A DNA stretch of 64,000 nucleotides from DATLXU01 sp035575515 (GTDB lineage: Bacteria > Acidobacteriota > Blastocatellia > UBA7656): assembly GCA_035575515.1 (NCBI GenBank), contig DATLXU010000114.1:77584-141583 (forward strand), in the 5' to 3' direction. A model generated the notes under the pieces. It ran no database searches, was not told the origin of the DNA, and was given only the letters and a program-made list of their open reading frames with translations. The position numbers and the translations under genes are program-made. Shown here piece by piece: positions 25,954 to 33,653 of the stretch (within the stretch, counting starts at the first letter, position 1; every line of letters begins with the position of its first letter).

Positions 25954-27678
25954 ATGTCGCATCTTCGCAGAATAACTGCAATCATCACGCAACTGGCTCT
26001 GGTGGCCGCTTTCACGGTATCCACCGCATCGGCGCGCGCGAACGGGCGCGATACGATCAAAGCCGAAGAATTGAAAGAATGGCTGACCTATCTCGCGTCG
26101 GACGAATTTGAAGGCCGCGCCACCTACAGCGAAGGGCTTGGCCTTGCGGCGGGCTACATCGCAGGTCAGTTGAAATCGTGGGGCGTGAAGCCCGGCGGGC
26201 CAAACGGCTCATACTTTCAAAAAGTCGCCGTGCGCGGCGTCAAGAGCACGAACAACTCGACCATCACGATCGAAGCCAACGGGCAGACCCGCACCTTCAA
26301 GAACAAAGAAGGCATAACGTTTCCGGCCAACGTCGGCAGCAAGCGCACATTCACCGCAGACCAGATTGAATTTGTCGGCTACGGCTTGAACGCGCCGCAG
26401 GTGAATCATAACGACTACGCGGGCAAAGACGTTAAAGGCAAAGTCGTCGTGTGGCTCGGCCAGTTCGGCCCGCAGGGGCTTGACCTGCGCCAGTACGGGC
26501 GCGCGTTGTTTGGCCGCTCGCGCAACGCCATAGAGCAGATGGGCGCGGTTGCGGCAATCGGCCCGGGCGTCGTCTTTGAAGGCGGTCAGGGCGGCGGTCA
26601 AAATCGCGGCGCGGGCCAGAATCGCGGAGCCGGTCAAGGCGGTCAGGCGGGCAATCTGCCTGATCCTGATTTCACAACCGTGCAGCGGCTCGACGCGCCG
26701 ATTGCTCCGGCCATCACCGCGCAGGACGAGTTCTTTGAATTCCTCTTCAGCGGCGCTGACGTGAAGTACGCCGACTTGAAAGACAAGGCCGGGAAGCGCG
26801 AACCTCTGCCGACGTTCACGCTCAAGAATGTTCGCATCACTTTCAACCTCGATGCTGATTATCAGGTGGTTCGCACGCAGTACACGCGCAACGTTGTCGG
26901 CATCATTGAAGGAACGGACCCGAAACTCAAAGACACTTACGTCGCGTTCGGCGCGCACTACGATCACGTCGGCTATGCTGAAGGCGAAGTGGTTGATGGC
27001 AAGCGAATGGGCGCGCGCGGGCGCGTGACGGAAGGCGCGGTTGAAGATCGCGTGTGGAACGGCGCTGATGATGACGGCTCAGGGACGGTTGCGATGCTCG
27101 GAATAGCAAAGGCGTTTGCGACGGGCGTGAAGCCGCGCCGCTCGGTTATTTTCGTATGGCATTCGGGCGAAGAGCGCGGCCTGTGGGGGTCGCGATATTT
27201 CGCCGACTACCCGACCGTGCCGATTGATAAAATAGTCGCGCAGGTGAACATGGACATGGTCGGGCGCGACCGCGACAACAAGCCTGAAGAATCGAACACG
27301 GTTTATGTCGTCGGCTCTGATCGCATCAGCACGGAGTTTCACAACCTGACGGTTGACGCGAACGCTGCGCTTACGAAACCGCTCAAGATTGATTACGAAG
27401 CAAATGATCCGGCTGACTTAGAGCAGATTTACTACCGCTCGGATCACTACAGCTACGCGGCGAAGGGAATCCCGATTGTGTTTTTAACAACGGGCTTGCA
27501 TCCCGATTATCACGCGAACACGGACAGCGCCGAAAAGATCAACTACGAGAAGATGGCGCGCATCGCTCAGTACGCCTACGAGATAGGCTTTCGCACGGCC
27601 AATCTCGATCATGCTCCCGCGCGAGACTTTCGCGGCCCGCGCGTGGGCAAGGGAAGCACAGGCAAGTTGAAAGTGTAA
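25954..27678 (+). CDS. Exported M28-family metallopeptidase
   Basis: A 574-residue secreted aminopeptidase-type protein. A signal peptide ends near residue 28. A PA-like insert spans about 130-260 and includes a low-complexity Gly/Gln/Asn stretch at 210-234. Zinc ligands and catalytic residues of M28 are present: H335 (FGAHYDHVG), the Asp cluster at 371-373 (WNGADDDGSG), E406/E407 (HSGEERGLWG), D434 (VNMDMVGRD) and His in LTTGLHPDYH. The family removes N-terminal amino acids from peptides. AAGGAG precedes the ATG. It is divergent from the macroglobulin gene; no operon partner follows. Confidence 0.93.
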   Translation: MSHLRRITAIITQLALVAAFTVSTASARANGRDTIKAEELKEWLTYLASDEFEGRATYSEGLGLAAGYIAGQLKSWGVKPGGPNGSYFQKVAVRGVKSTNNSTITIEANGQTRTFKNKEGITFPANVGSKRTFTADQIEFVGYGLNAPQVNHNDYAGKDVKGKVVVWLGQFGPQGLDLRQYGRALFGRSRNAIEQMGAVAAIGPGVVFEGGQGGGQNRGAGQNRGAGQGGQAGNLPDPDFTTVQRLDAPIAPAITAQDEFFEFLFSGADVKYADLKDKAGKREPLPTFTLKNVRITFNLDADYQVVRTQYTRNVVGIIEGTDPKLKDTYVAFGAHYDHVGYAEGEVVDGKRMGARGRVTEGAVEDRVWNGADDDGSGTVAMLGIAKAFATGVKPRRSVIFVWHSGEERGLWGSRYFADYPTVPIDKIVAQVNMDMVGRDRDNKPEESNTVYVVGSDRISTEFHNLTVDANAALTKPLKIDYEANDPADLEQIYYRSDHYSYAAKGIPIVFLTTGLHPDYHANTDSAEKINYEKMARIAQYAYEIGFRTANLDHAPARDFRGPRVGKGSTGKLKV

Positions 27679-27685
27679 TATAACA

Positions 27686-27720
27686 AGGGTCGGGGATAAG
27701 GAGTCAGGGAACAGGGGAAG
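27686..27720. repeat. Degenerate heptamer tandem repeat
   Basis: Five consecutive 7-base units of the type GGGnnnA (AGGGTCG, GGGATAA, GGAGTCA, GGGAACA, GGGGAAG). A C-rich counterpart about 60 bp further (around 27780-27805) could pair with it. It lies just after the M28 peptidase stop. Confidence 0.55.
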
Positions 27721-27861
27721 AAAGGCCGCTGCCTTGAAATCGGCTCCAGAAGCCTGTTTCAGGGCAACAGCCATTCAAGCTCTGATCCCTGCTCCTTCCC
27801 TGCTTGTCATTCCTTCACGCCGTCTGCTTCAATTCCAATGTGGGCCGGAAAGGGTTCTGCC

Positions 27862-28359
27862 ATGAGAACGAAAGCGAAGCAGAAGCGCGAGCCTGAGCGC
27901 AAAGAGAAACAATCTAGCCAAGTCACCAAAAAAGAGCAGATCATCTCACTTTTCACCGCAGGCATTGGCGACATTGAAGACCTCGCGATGATTACGGGCG
28001 CGCGTCCGAGCTATGTCGCGAACGTCCTGCAAGAGTCGGGGCTAATGACCAGCTACTTCGATCTCTACACGACGAGCGCGCACCCGATGAATGTCTACTC
28101 AAAGTTCTTTGCAAAGCGACTGGGCTTCAAAGACGAAGAATCCGCGCGCCGAAGCGTTGAGATAATTGATCGCTTCTACCGTCAGTTCGAGCTTGCGCAG
28201 GACCGCGCAGGCCAGCATCACGCACTGCACATGGCTTTAGTTATGTTTGACCGCGCGCGATGGACGGGCAAGGGCAGGGAAGCAGACATCTTTCGCCACT
28301 GGCTGATGGCTCGATTGAACGAAGCGGAAGTGGCTGATGATTCAGGGAACGGGGGATAG
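27862..28359 (+). CDS. Hypothetical protein with possible helix-turn-helix
   Basis: About 165 residues from the ATG at 27862, which has AAGGG upstream. The first 30 residues are very basic (MRTKAKQKREPERKEKQ). Residues 32-60 (KEQIISLFTAGIGDIEDLAMITG and the following ARPSYVANVLQESGL) resemble a winged or homeodomain-like helix-turn-helix. The C-terminal half is helical with conserved-looking DRFYRQFELAQDRAGQHHA. It could be a small DNA-binding protein; no family is recognised. The next gene is convergent, with a REP-like element between. Confidence 0.6.
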   Translation: MRTKAKQKREPERKEKQSSQVTKKEQIISLFTAGIGDIEDLAMITGARPSYVANVLQESGLMTSYFDLYTTSAHPMNVYSKFFAKRLGFKDEESARRSVEIIDRFYRQFELAQDRAGQHHALHMALVMFDRARWTGKGREADIFRHWLMARLNEAEVADDSGNGG

Positions 28360-28398
28360 TGAGAGCGTGGCTGAAAAGTCCCGAAGAGACGACATAAA

Positions 28399-28533
28399 AC
28401 AGCCCGGCGCATCGCGCCGGGAATATCACGCGAGACGATCGCAAGCAAGGGCGATATAAGCGCAATGATTATGCTGCCTTTACAGGGCCAGGTTATTTGC
28501 TGACGTTCAATCCGGCGCGATGCGCCGGGCTGT
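28399..28533. repeat. REP-like element: paired palindromes in inverted orientation
   Basis: A 22-bp arm at 28399-28420 is the exact reverse complement of 28512-28533, and each arm is itself an 8-bp hairpin (CCCGGCGC, ATC, GCGCCGGG). GCCCTTTCAGGGC follows at 28542-28554. The arrangement is like the paired REP units (BIMEs) that RAYT transposases mobilise. It lies between convergent genes. Confidence 0.75.
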
Positions 28534-28625
28534 TGAATCTCGCCCTTTCAGGGCTTGATCCTGACTTTGCAGACACGCGCTGAATCGTGAATGAGGAGCA
28601 GAAAAGATTCTTAGTCGCGCATCTG

Positions 28626-28653
28626 TTCCCTATTCCCTCTTTCCTATTCCCTA
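28626..28653. repeat. Heptamer tandem repeat at the end of the DUF421 gene
   Basis: Units TTCCCTA, TTCCCTC, TTTCCTA, TTCCCTA. The last unit supplies the TAG stop codon of the minus-strand DUF421 gene. Confidence 0.75.
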
Positions 28654-29226
28654 TCCTCTGCTCCGCAGCGCGGCAAGCTCGCGCGCTATTGCGTCGAGTC
28701 GAGCGATGAGTTCTTCGTGGCGCGCGGCTTCGGGCGTCGGTTTCTTGGCGAAAAATGAGATCGTCCCGCCCGGCTCGATCACTGCCCTGTCAACCTCATC
28801 AAGCGAAGCAAACCCCTGCTTGTGCGCCGCCGCCTCAAGCTCGGCCAGAGTTATCAGTTCTTTCTTCAGCCGGTCATGTTTGATCTGTCCTGCTTCGATC
28901 AACACGTCCGAATCGCCTTCGATCAAACGGTCGAGCTTTTCGTGCTTGAATAAAAACCTCACGACAAGATAGTTCACTATCAAAAGAGTCGTCGCGCCGA
29001 TTATCCCGCCCGCAACCGAATTGTCGTTGCCGATTATTGCGTTCTGCACCGTGTTCGACAGCGTCAACAGAACGACAAGATCAAACGGGTTGAGTTGCGC
29101 AAGCTCGCGCTTTCCGGCAAGCCGCAGCCCGATGACAAGAAAAAAATAGACGATCACGGGCCGCACTATCTTTTCAAGGATTGGTATATCAGGGTGAAGC
29201 AGATCGTTCCAGAAATTCGCGTCCAT
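28651..29226 (-). CDS. DUF421 (YetF/YcaP-like) membrane protein
   Basis: A 191-residue DUF421 protein. Three N-terminal helices (residues 20-90) contain the family features GLRLAGKRELAQLNPFDLVVLLTLSNTVQNAI. The cytosolic part (about 95-165) has the typical IEGDSDVLIEAGQIKHDRLKKELI and ends IEPGGTISFFAKKP. In Bacillus, members of this family affect membrane lipids and germination; the molecular activity is unclear. AAGGAG lies 11 nt before the ATG. It is monocistronic. Confidence 0.88.
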   Translation of the reverse strand: MDANFWNDLLHPDIPILEKIVRPVIVYFFLVIGLRLAGKRELAQLNPFDLVVLLTLSNTVQNAIIGNDNSVAGGIIGATTLLIVNYLVVRFLFKHEKLDRLIEGDSDVLIEAGQIKHDRLKKELITLAELEAAAHKQGFASLDEVDRAVIEPGGTISFFAKKPTPEAARHEELIARLDAIARELAALRSRG

Positions 29227-29359
29227 CTTTGATTAATCTCCTTGACGGATGGCTTTGATGTCGCGGATATTCGGTCCTGCGCAGCCTGATGCGCAAGACG
29301 CGCCGCTCAGGTGTGATTGTTATACCAGCTTCGCGCTCAATGACAAATCGAATGCTTGC

Positions 29360-29389
29360 TTGACAACACCCTCAGCAGTCCGGTATTCG
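29360..29389 (+). promoter_or_regulatory. Putative promoter upstream of ppdK
   Basis: A perfect TTGACA (29360-29365) is followed after 18 bp by TATTCG (29384-29389). It lies about 80 bp before the preferred ppdK start. The -10 match is weak. Confidence 0.3.
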
Positions 29390-29470
29390 ATTAGTTTGGC
29401 TCTACTGATTTGTTCTTAACAATCACAAGTGGATCACGCTCCACTTCACAATCAAGACGGGGGACTCTTA

Positions 29471-32245
29471 ATGGGAAACAAGTACGTTTATCTTTTTGCG
29501 AATGGCAAAGCCGATGGGCGCGGCGACATGAAAGACCTGCTTGGCGGCAAAGGCGCGGGCCTTGCCGAGATGACCAACGCGGGGCTGCCCGTTCCTCCCG
29601 GCTTTACGATTACCACCGAAGCCTGCAACGCTTATTATGCGACCGGACAGAAATTCCCTGAAGGAATGTGGCAGCAGGCGCTCGAAGCTTTGAAAGAAAT
29701 TGAGCGCGCTACTGGCAAGAAATTCGGCGACGCTTCAAACCCGCTGCTGGTGTCTGTGCGTTCGGGGGCGAAGTTTTCCATGCCCGGAATGATGGACACA
29801 GTGTTGAATCTCGGTCTTAACGATGAAACGGTTGAAGGACTCGCTCGATTGACCAACAACGAACGATTCGCCTACGACGCTTACCGACGATTCATTCAGA
29901 TGTTCGGCAAAATCGTTTTAGGAATAGACGGCGAGTTGTTCGATCACGCATTCGAGGCAGCGAAGCGAAAAGCAAAAGCGAAGCTCGACACTGATCTTAA
30001 CGCGAAACAGCTCAAGCAGATTTGCAAAGATTTCAAAAAGATCATTCGCTCGCAGACCGGCTCAGGCTTTCCGACAGACCCGTATCGCCAGCTCGAGGAA
30101 GCCGTCAAAGCAGTCTTCCGCTCGTGGAATGGCGACCGAGCAATCGCCTATCGCCGCCGCGAAAAGATTCCTGATGATTTAGGCACAGCCGTCAACGTCG
30201 TGACGATGGTCTTCGGCAATATGGGCAACGACAGCGGGACGGGCGTGGCCTTCACTCGCAACCCTGCGACGGGCGAAAAGAAACTTTTTGGCGACTACCT
30301 GACGAACGCGCAGGGCGAAGACGTTGTCGCTGGCATCCGCACGCCCAAGCACATTGACGAGTTGAAGAAAGAGATGCCGGAAATCTACGACCAGTTCGTC
30401 GAAGTGGCCGAAAAGCTCGAACGCCACTACAAGGATATGCAGGACCTCGAATTCACAATTGAGCGCGGGCGATTGTGGATGCTCCAGACGCGCAACGGCA
30501 AGCGCACCGGCCCGGCCGCCGTAAAGATTGCCGTTGATATGGTGCGCGAAGGATTGATTGACAAAAAGACAGCCGTGCAGCGAGTGCCCGCAGGCGACCT
30601 CGATCAACTGCTTCACAAGATGATTGACCCGAAAGCGAAGGTCAACGTTTTGACCAAAGGCATCAACGCGAGTCCGGGCGCGGCTGTCGGTCGTGTGGTC
30701 TTCACTCCGAAGGAAGCCGAAGAGTGGGCGGCAAAAGGCGAGGCGGTGATACTTGTTCGCCGCGAGACTTCGCCCGAAGACGTTCGCGGGATGGATGCGG
30801 CCCAAGCTATCTTGACATCAACAGGCGGGCCGACTTCGCACGCCGCAGTCGTTGCGCGCGGATGGGGCAAGCCCTGCGTCGTCGGCGCGAGCGAAATAGC
30901 GATTAACTATGGCAAGAACGAATTTGCCGTCAACGGCACGCGGGTAAAGCGAGGCGACTGGATAACGATTGATGGAACAACGGGGCAAGTGATAGCCGGT
31001 CAGGCTCCGCTTGTTGACCCGCAGATTGGCGACGACTTCCGCCAACTGATGGAGTGGGCCGATAAGTTCCGCAAACTTCGCGTGCGAACCAACGCAGATA
31101 CGCCTGAAGACGCAGCGGTCGCGCGCAGCTTCGGCGCTGAAGGAATCGGGTTGTGCCGGACTGAGCATATGTTCTTCGAGGGAGATCGAATTGATTATGT
31201 TCGCCAGATGATCTTAGGCTCGCTCGAATACAAGAGCGTCGAGCGCGAGTTGAAATCGGTCGAAGACGAATTGAGAAAAACAACGCTCGCGAAGAAGCGC
31301 GAAGAGCTTGCGCGCGCGCGACGACGCTTGAAGCAGGAGATTGAAGAGCCGCGCCGCCTCTACAAAGGTGGCCTTGACGAATTGCTCAAGCTACAGCGCA
31401 AAGACTTCGAGGGCATATTCAAAGCGATGGACGGTTTGCCTGTGACGATTCGCACGCTCGACCCGCCGCTGCATGAATTTTTGCCGCACGACGAAGAGGG
31501 CACGAAGAAACTCGCGCGCAAGCTGAAAGTCAAATGGCAAGACCTGTGGGCGCGCGTCCAGATGCTTCACGAAGCGAACCCGATGCTCGGCCATCGCGGC
31601 TGCCGACTTGGAGTCGTCTATCCTGAGATAACCGAGATGCAGGCGCGCGCGATATTCGAAGCGGCAGCGCGCGTTCAGAAGAAGGATGTCAAAGTTTTCC
31701 CTGAAATAATGATCCCGCTCGTTTCGGACGTGAATGAACTGAAGCTGCAGACGGAAGTCGTGCGCCGCGTCGCTGAAGAAGTAATGGACGAGACGAAGCA
31801 GAAGATTGAATATCTGGTCGGCACGATGATCGAATTGCCGAGGGCTGCGCTCACGGCAGATCGAATTGCAGAGGTCGCGGAGTTCTTCTCGTTCGGCACT
31901 AACGACCTGACGCAGACGACGTTCGGGATTTCGCGCGACGATTCGGGCAAGTTCCTCCCGCACTACATCAGCGAGCGCATATTCAAGGCCGACCCGTTCC
32001 AGGTGCTGGACCAGGAAGGCGTTGGGCAGCTTGTGAGGGTAGGCACTGAGCGAGGCCGCACGACGCGGGCTGAATTGAAGGTTGGCATCTGCGGCGAGCA
32101 CGGCGGCGAGCCTTCATCTGTTGGCTTCTGCCATCGAGTCGGGTTGGATTACGTTTCGTGCTCGCCGTTTAGAGTTCCGATAGCGCGACTCGCGGCGGCG
32201 CAAGCTGCTTTGGGAAGCGAATCGGCCATCTCGCACACGGCGTGA
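29471..32245 (+). CDS. ppdK: Pyruvate, phosphate dikinase
   Basis: A 924-residue PPDK interconverting pyruvate + ATP + Pi and PEP + AMP + PPi in the cytosol. The ATG at 29471 begins the conserved MGNKYVYLFANGKADG; an in-frame upstream start at 29429 is less likely. The ATP-grasp domain opens with LLGGKGAGLAEMTNAGLPVPPGF. The phosphorylated histidine is H457 in TGGPTSHAAVVARGWGKP. The PEP/pyruvate barrel contains GLCRTEHMFF, FGTNDLTQTTFGISRDD and the closing CGEHGG. Usual length is about 870; the excess is mainly a charged coiled-coil-like insert at about 590-630 (ELARARRRLKQEIEE). With fbaB and korAB elsewhere in the window it points to reversible glycolysis/gluconeogenesis. Confidence 0.95.
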   Translation: MGNKYVYLFANGKADGRGDMKDLLGGKGAGLAEMTNAGLPVPPGFTITTEACNAYYATGQKFPEGMWQQALEALKEIERATGKKFGDASNPLLVSVRSGAKFSMPGMMDTVLNLGLNDETVEGLARLTNNERFAYDAYRRFIQMFGKIVLGIDGELFDHAFEAAKRKAKAKLDTDLNAKQLKQICKDFKKIIRSQTGSGFPTDPYRQLEEAVKAVFRSWNGDRAIAYRRREKIPDDLGTAVNVVTMVFGNMGNDSGTGVAFTRNPATGEKKLFGDYLTNAQGEDVVAGIRTPKHIDELKKEMPEIYDQFVEVAEKLERHYKDMQDLEFTIERGRLWMLQTRNGKRTGPAAVKIAVDMVREGLIDKKTAVQRVPAGDLDQLLHKMIDPKAKVNVLTKGINASPGAAVGRVVFTPKEAEEWAAKGEAVILVRRETSPEDVRGMDAAQAILTSTGGPTSHAAVVARGWGKPCVVGASEIAINYGKNEFAVNGTRVKRGDWITIDGTTGQVIAGQAPLVDPQIGDDFRQLMEWADKFRKLRVRTNADTPEDAAVARSFGAEGIGLCRTEHMFFEGDRIDYVRQMILGSLEYKSVERELKSVEDELRKTTLAKKREELARARRRLKQEIEEPRRLYKGGLDELLKLQRKDFEGIFKAMDGLPVTIRTLDPPLHEFLPHDEEGTKKLARKLKVKWQDLWARVQMLHEANPMLGHRGCRLGVVYPEITEMQARAIFEAAARVQKKDVKVFPEIMIPLVSDVNELKLQTEVVRRVAEEVMDETKQKIEYLVGTMIELPRAALTADRIAEVAEFFSFGTNDLTQTTFGISRDDSGKFLPHYISERIFKADPFQVLDQEGVGQLVRVGTERGRTTRAELKVGICGEHGGEPSSVGFCHRVGLDYVSCSPFRVPIARLAAAQAALGSESAISHTA

Positions 32246-32281
32246 TGGCAAGCTTCGCTTGATTGCGAGTTCCGTCAGTGG

Positions 32282-32401
32282 CGAGATGTTTACAGCGATC
32301 AGCGTCGTAATTGATCTCAAGCTCCGTAGGAGCGCGATGTGAAAAATTTTCGCTCCTGCGGAGCTTGTTTATTCGCGAATGCTGTTGCTATAAACATCTC
32401 G
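32282..32401. repeat. Nested palindromic repeat element
   Basis: Outer arms CGAGATGTTTA (32282-32292) and TAAACATCTCG (32391-32401) enclose inner arms at 32319-32334 and 32351-32366 that pair with one mismatch. Each inner arm is itself a small palindrome (GCTCC, 3 nt, GGAGC). It directly follows ppdK and can fold into a long cruciform or act as a 3'-end stabiliser. Confidence 0.75.
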
Positions 32402-32456
32402 TCGCAACGCGGCTGAATTCTGAAACGAATCGTTGAGCTACAGAAAACGCGAAGCT

Positions 32457-32867
32457 ATGAAAAAGAGACTCACTCGAAAGCGCAAGTCCGAGCTGTGCGT
32501 GATGTGCGGCAAGTGCTGCATGTCCATGACGTTTTACGGCGGCGAGGTGGACGACGAAGCGCGCGACGAAATTTATTGGATGGAGCTTCACGGCTTGAAG
32601 ATTGACTACGTCACCGAGCGCGGGCGCACAGAGTATTACTTTTCAATCCCGCAGCGGTGCAACGCGTTGCAGGAGATTAAGACTGAAAGCGGGCAGACGA
32701 ATTACATCTGCGGCGTCTATGAGACTCGCCCGCAGATGTGCCGCGATTACGACGGAAGCATCGCTGGCCCGCTCGGCGTTAAGGATTGTTTCTGGCGATT
32801 GGAAAAAGAAGGCAAGCCGCTGCCCGTCTCAAACCTCGTGCATATCCAACCATCGGCGCGCGGCTGA
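32457..32867 (+). CDS. YkgJ-family cysteine-cluster protein
   Basis: A 136-residue member of the YkgJ/Fli-like CxxCxxCC family, a putative metal (zinc or iron) binding group. The cluster is CVMCGKCC near residue 13, with further Cys in RCNALQ, YICGVYETRPQMCRDYDG and KDCFW. The ATG at 32457 is preferred over a TTG at 32433. Members have been linked to protein methyl-lysine chemistry or Fe-S roles without proof. It lies 211 bp after ppdK beyond the palindromic element. Confidence 0.82.
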   Translation: MKKRLTRKRKSELCVMCGKCCMSMTFYGGEVDDEARDEIYWMELHGLKIDYVTERGRTEYYFSIPQRCNALQEIKTESGQTNYICGVYETRPQMCRDYDGSIAGPLGVKDCFWRLEKEGKPLPVSNLVHIQPSARG

Positions 32868-32951
32868 AAGGCGATTGTAAAACTTTCTGTCGCGCGCCTA
32901 AAACAAGCGGGTGGTGATTCAATCTCTATAATTCAATCTCGATGCAACGTG

Positions 32952-33653
32952 ATGAAGAACAGCGAATCGTATTTGAAAAATACCAAAGCAATCTTTTTTG
33001 ACGCGGGCGGGACTTTAATTCATCTCGATTCAGTTCGCATCTGCAGATTGATAAGCGATGAGCTTGGCGTAGAAACTTTCTCGGATAAATTCCCGCGCGC
33101 GCAGTCGCTTGCGATGTCGCGCGTGGCCGAGCTTGTGGCCGAAGGCGCTGGCTCAACGGAATCGCTCAAAGATCAATTCTACCTGACGCTCTTGCCTGAA
33201 ATCGGAGTGCCGGAAGATAAACTCACTCACGCAATCGAACATGTGCTCGCGCTTGCTCGCGCCGAGATGCTATGGCGCAAGGCTGAGCCACAAACTGCTT
33301 CGACACTGGAAGAATTAAAAGAGCGAGGACTGCGGCTTGCCGTCGTCTCAAACAGCGATGGGCGAATCCGTCACGCATTCGAGCAGGCTGGGCTTGATGC
33401 GTATTTCGATTTCTTCATTGACTCGTTTCTCATCGGAGTCGAAAAGCCCGATCCGCGAATCTTTCAACTAGCGACAGAGCAAGCGGGCGTTGACACAGGC
33501 GAAGCTGCTTACGTGGGCGACCTCTACCACGTTGACGTTGTCGGCGCGCGGGCCGCGGGTCTTTTGCCTGTTCTCTACGATCCGTTTCAGCTTTACCCTG
33601 ATGCGGATTGTTTGACGATTCGCGCGATCAGCGATCTACTCACGCTCATTTGA
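32952..33653 (+). CDS. HAD-superfamily hydrolase
   Basis: A 233-residue haloacid-dehalogenase-like phosphatase of subfamily IA type. Motif I is IFFDAGGTLIH, where the second catalytic Asp of the usual DxDGT is Gly (DAGGT), seen in some HADs and possibly lowering phosphatase efficiency. Motif II is VVSNSDG, motif III the Lys of GVEKPDPRIF, and motif IV YVGDLYHVDVVGARAAG. The cap is the helical insert after motif I. The ATG at 32952 is one codon after a GTG. The end overlaps the convergent cytochrome-type gene by 8 bp. Confidence 0.87.
   Translation: MKNSESYLKNTKAIFFDAGGTLIHLDSVRICRLISDELGVETFSDKFPRAQSLAMSRVAELVAEGAGSTESLKDQFYLTLLPEIGVPEDKLTHAIEHVLALARAEMLWRKAEPQTASTLEELKERGLRLAVVSNSDGRIRHAFEQAGLDAYFDFFIDSFLIGVEKPDPRIFQLATEQAGVDTGEAAYVGDLYHVDVVGARAAGLLPVLYDPFQLYPDADCLTIRAISDLLTLI

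Noticed and set aside
26209..26967. 252-codon minus-strand frame under the M28 peptidase
   Set aside because: It overlaps the conserved peptidase entirely and has no recognisable motif or ribosome-binding site.
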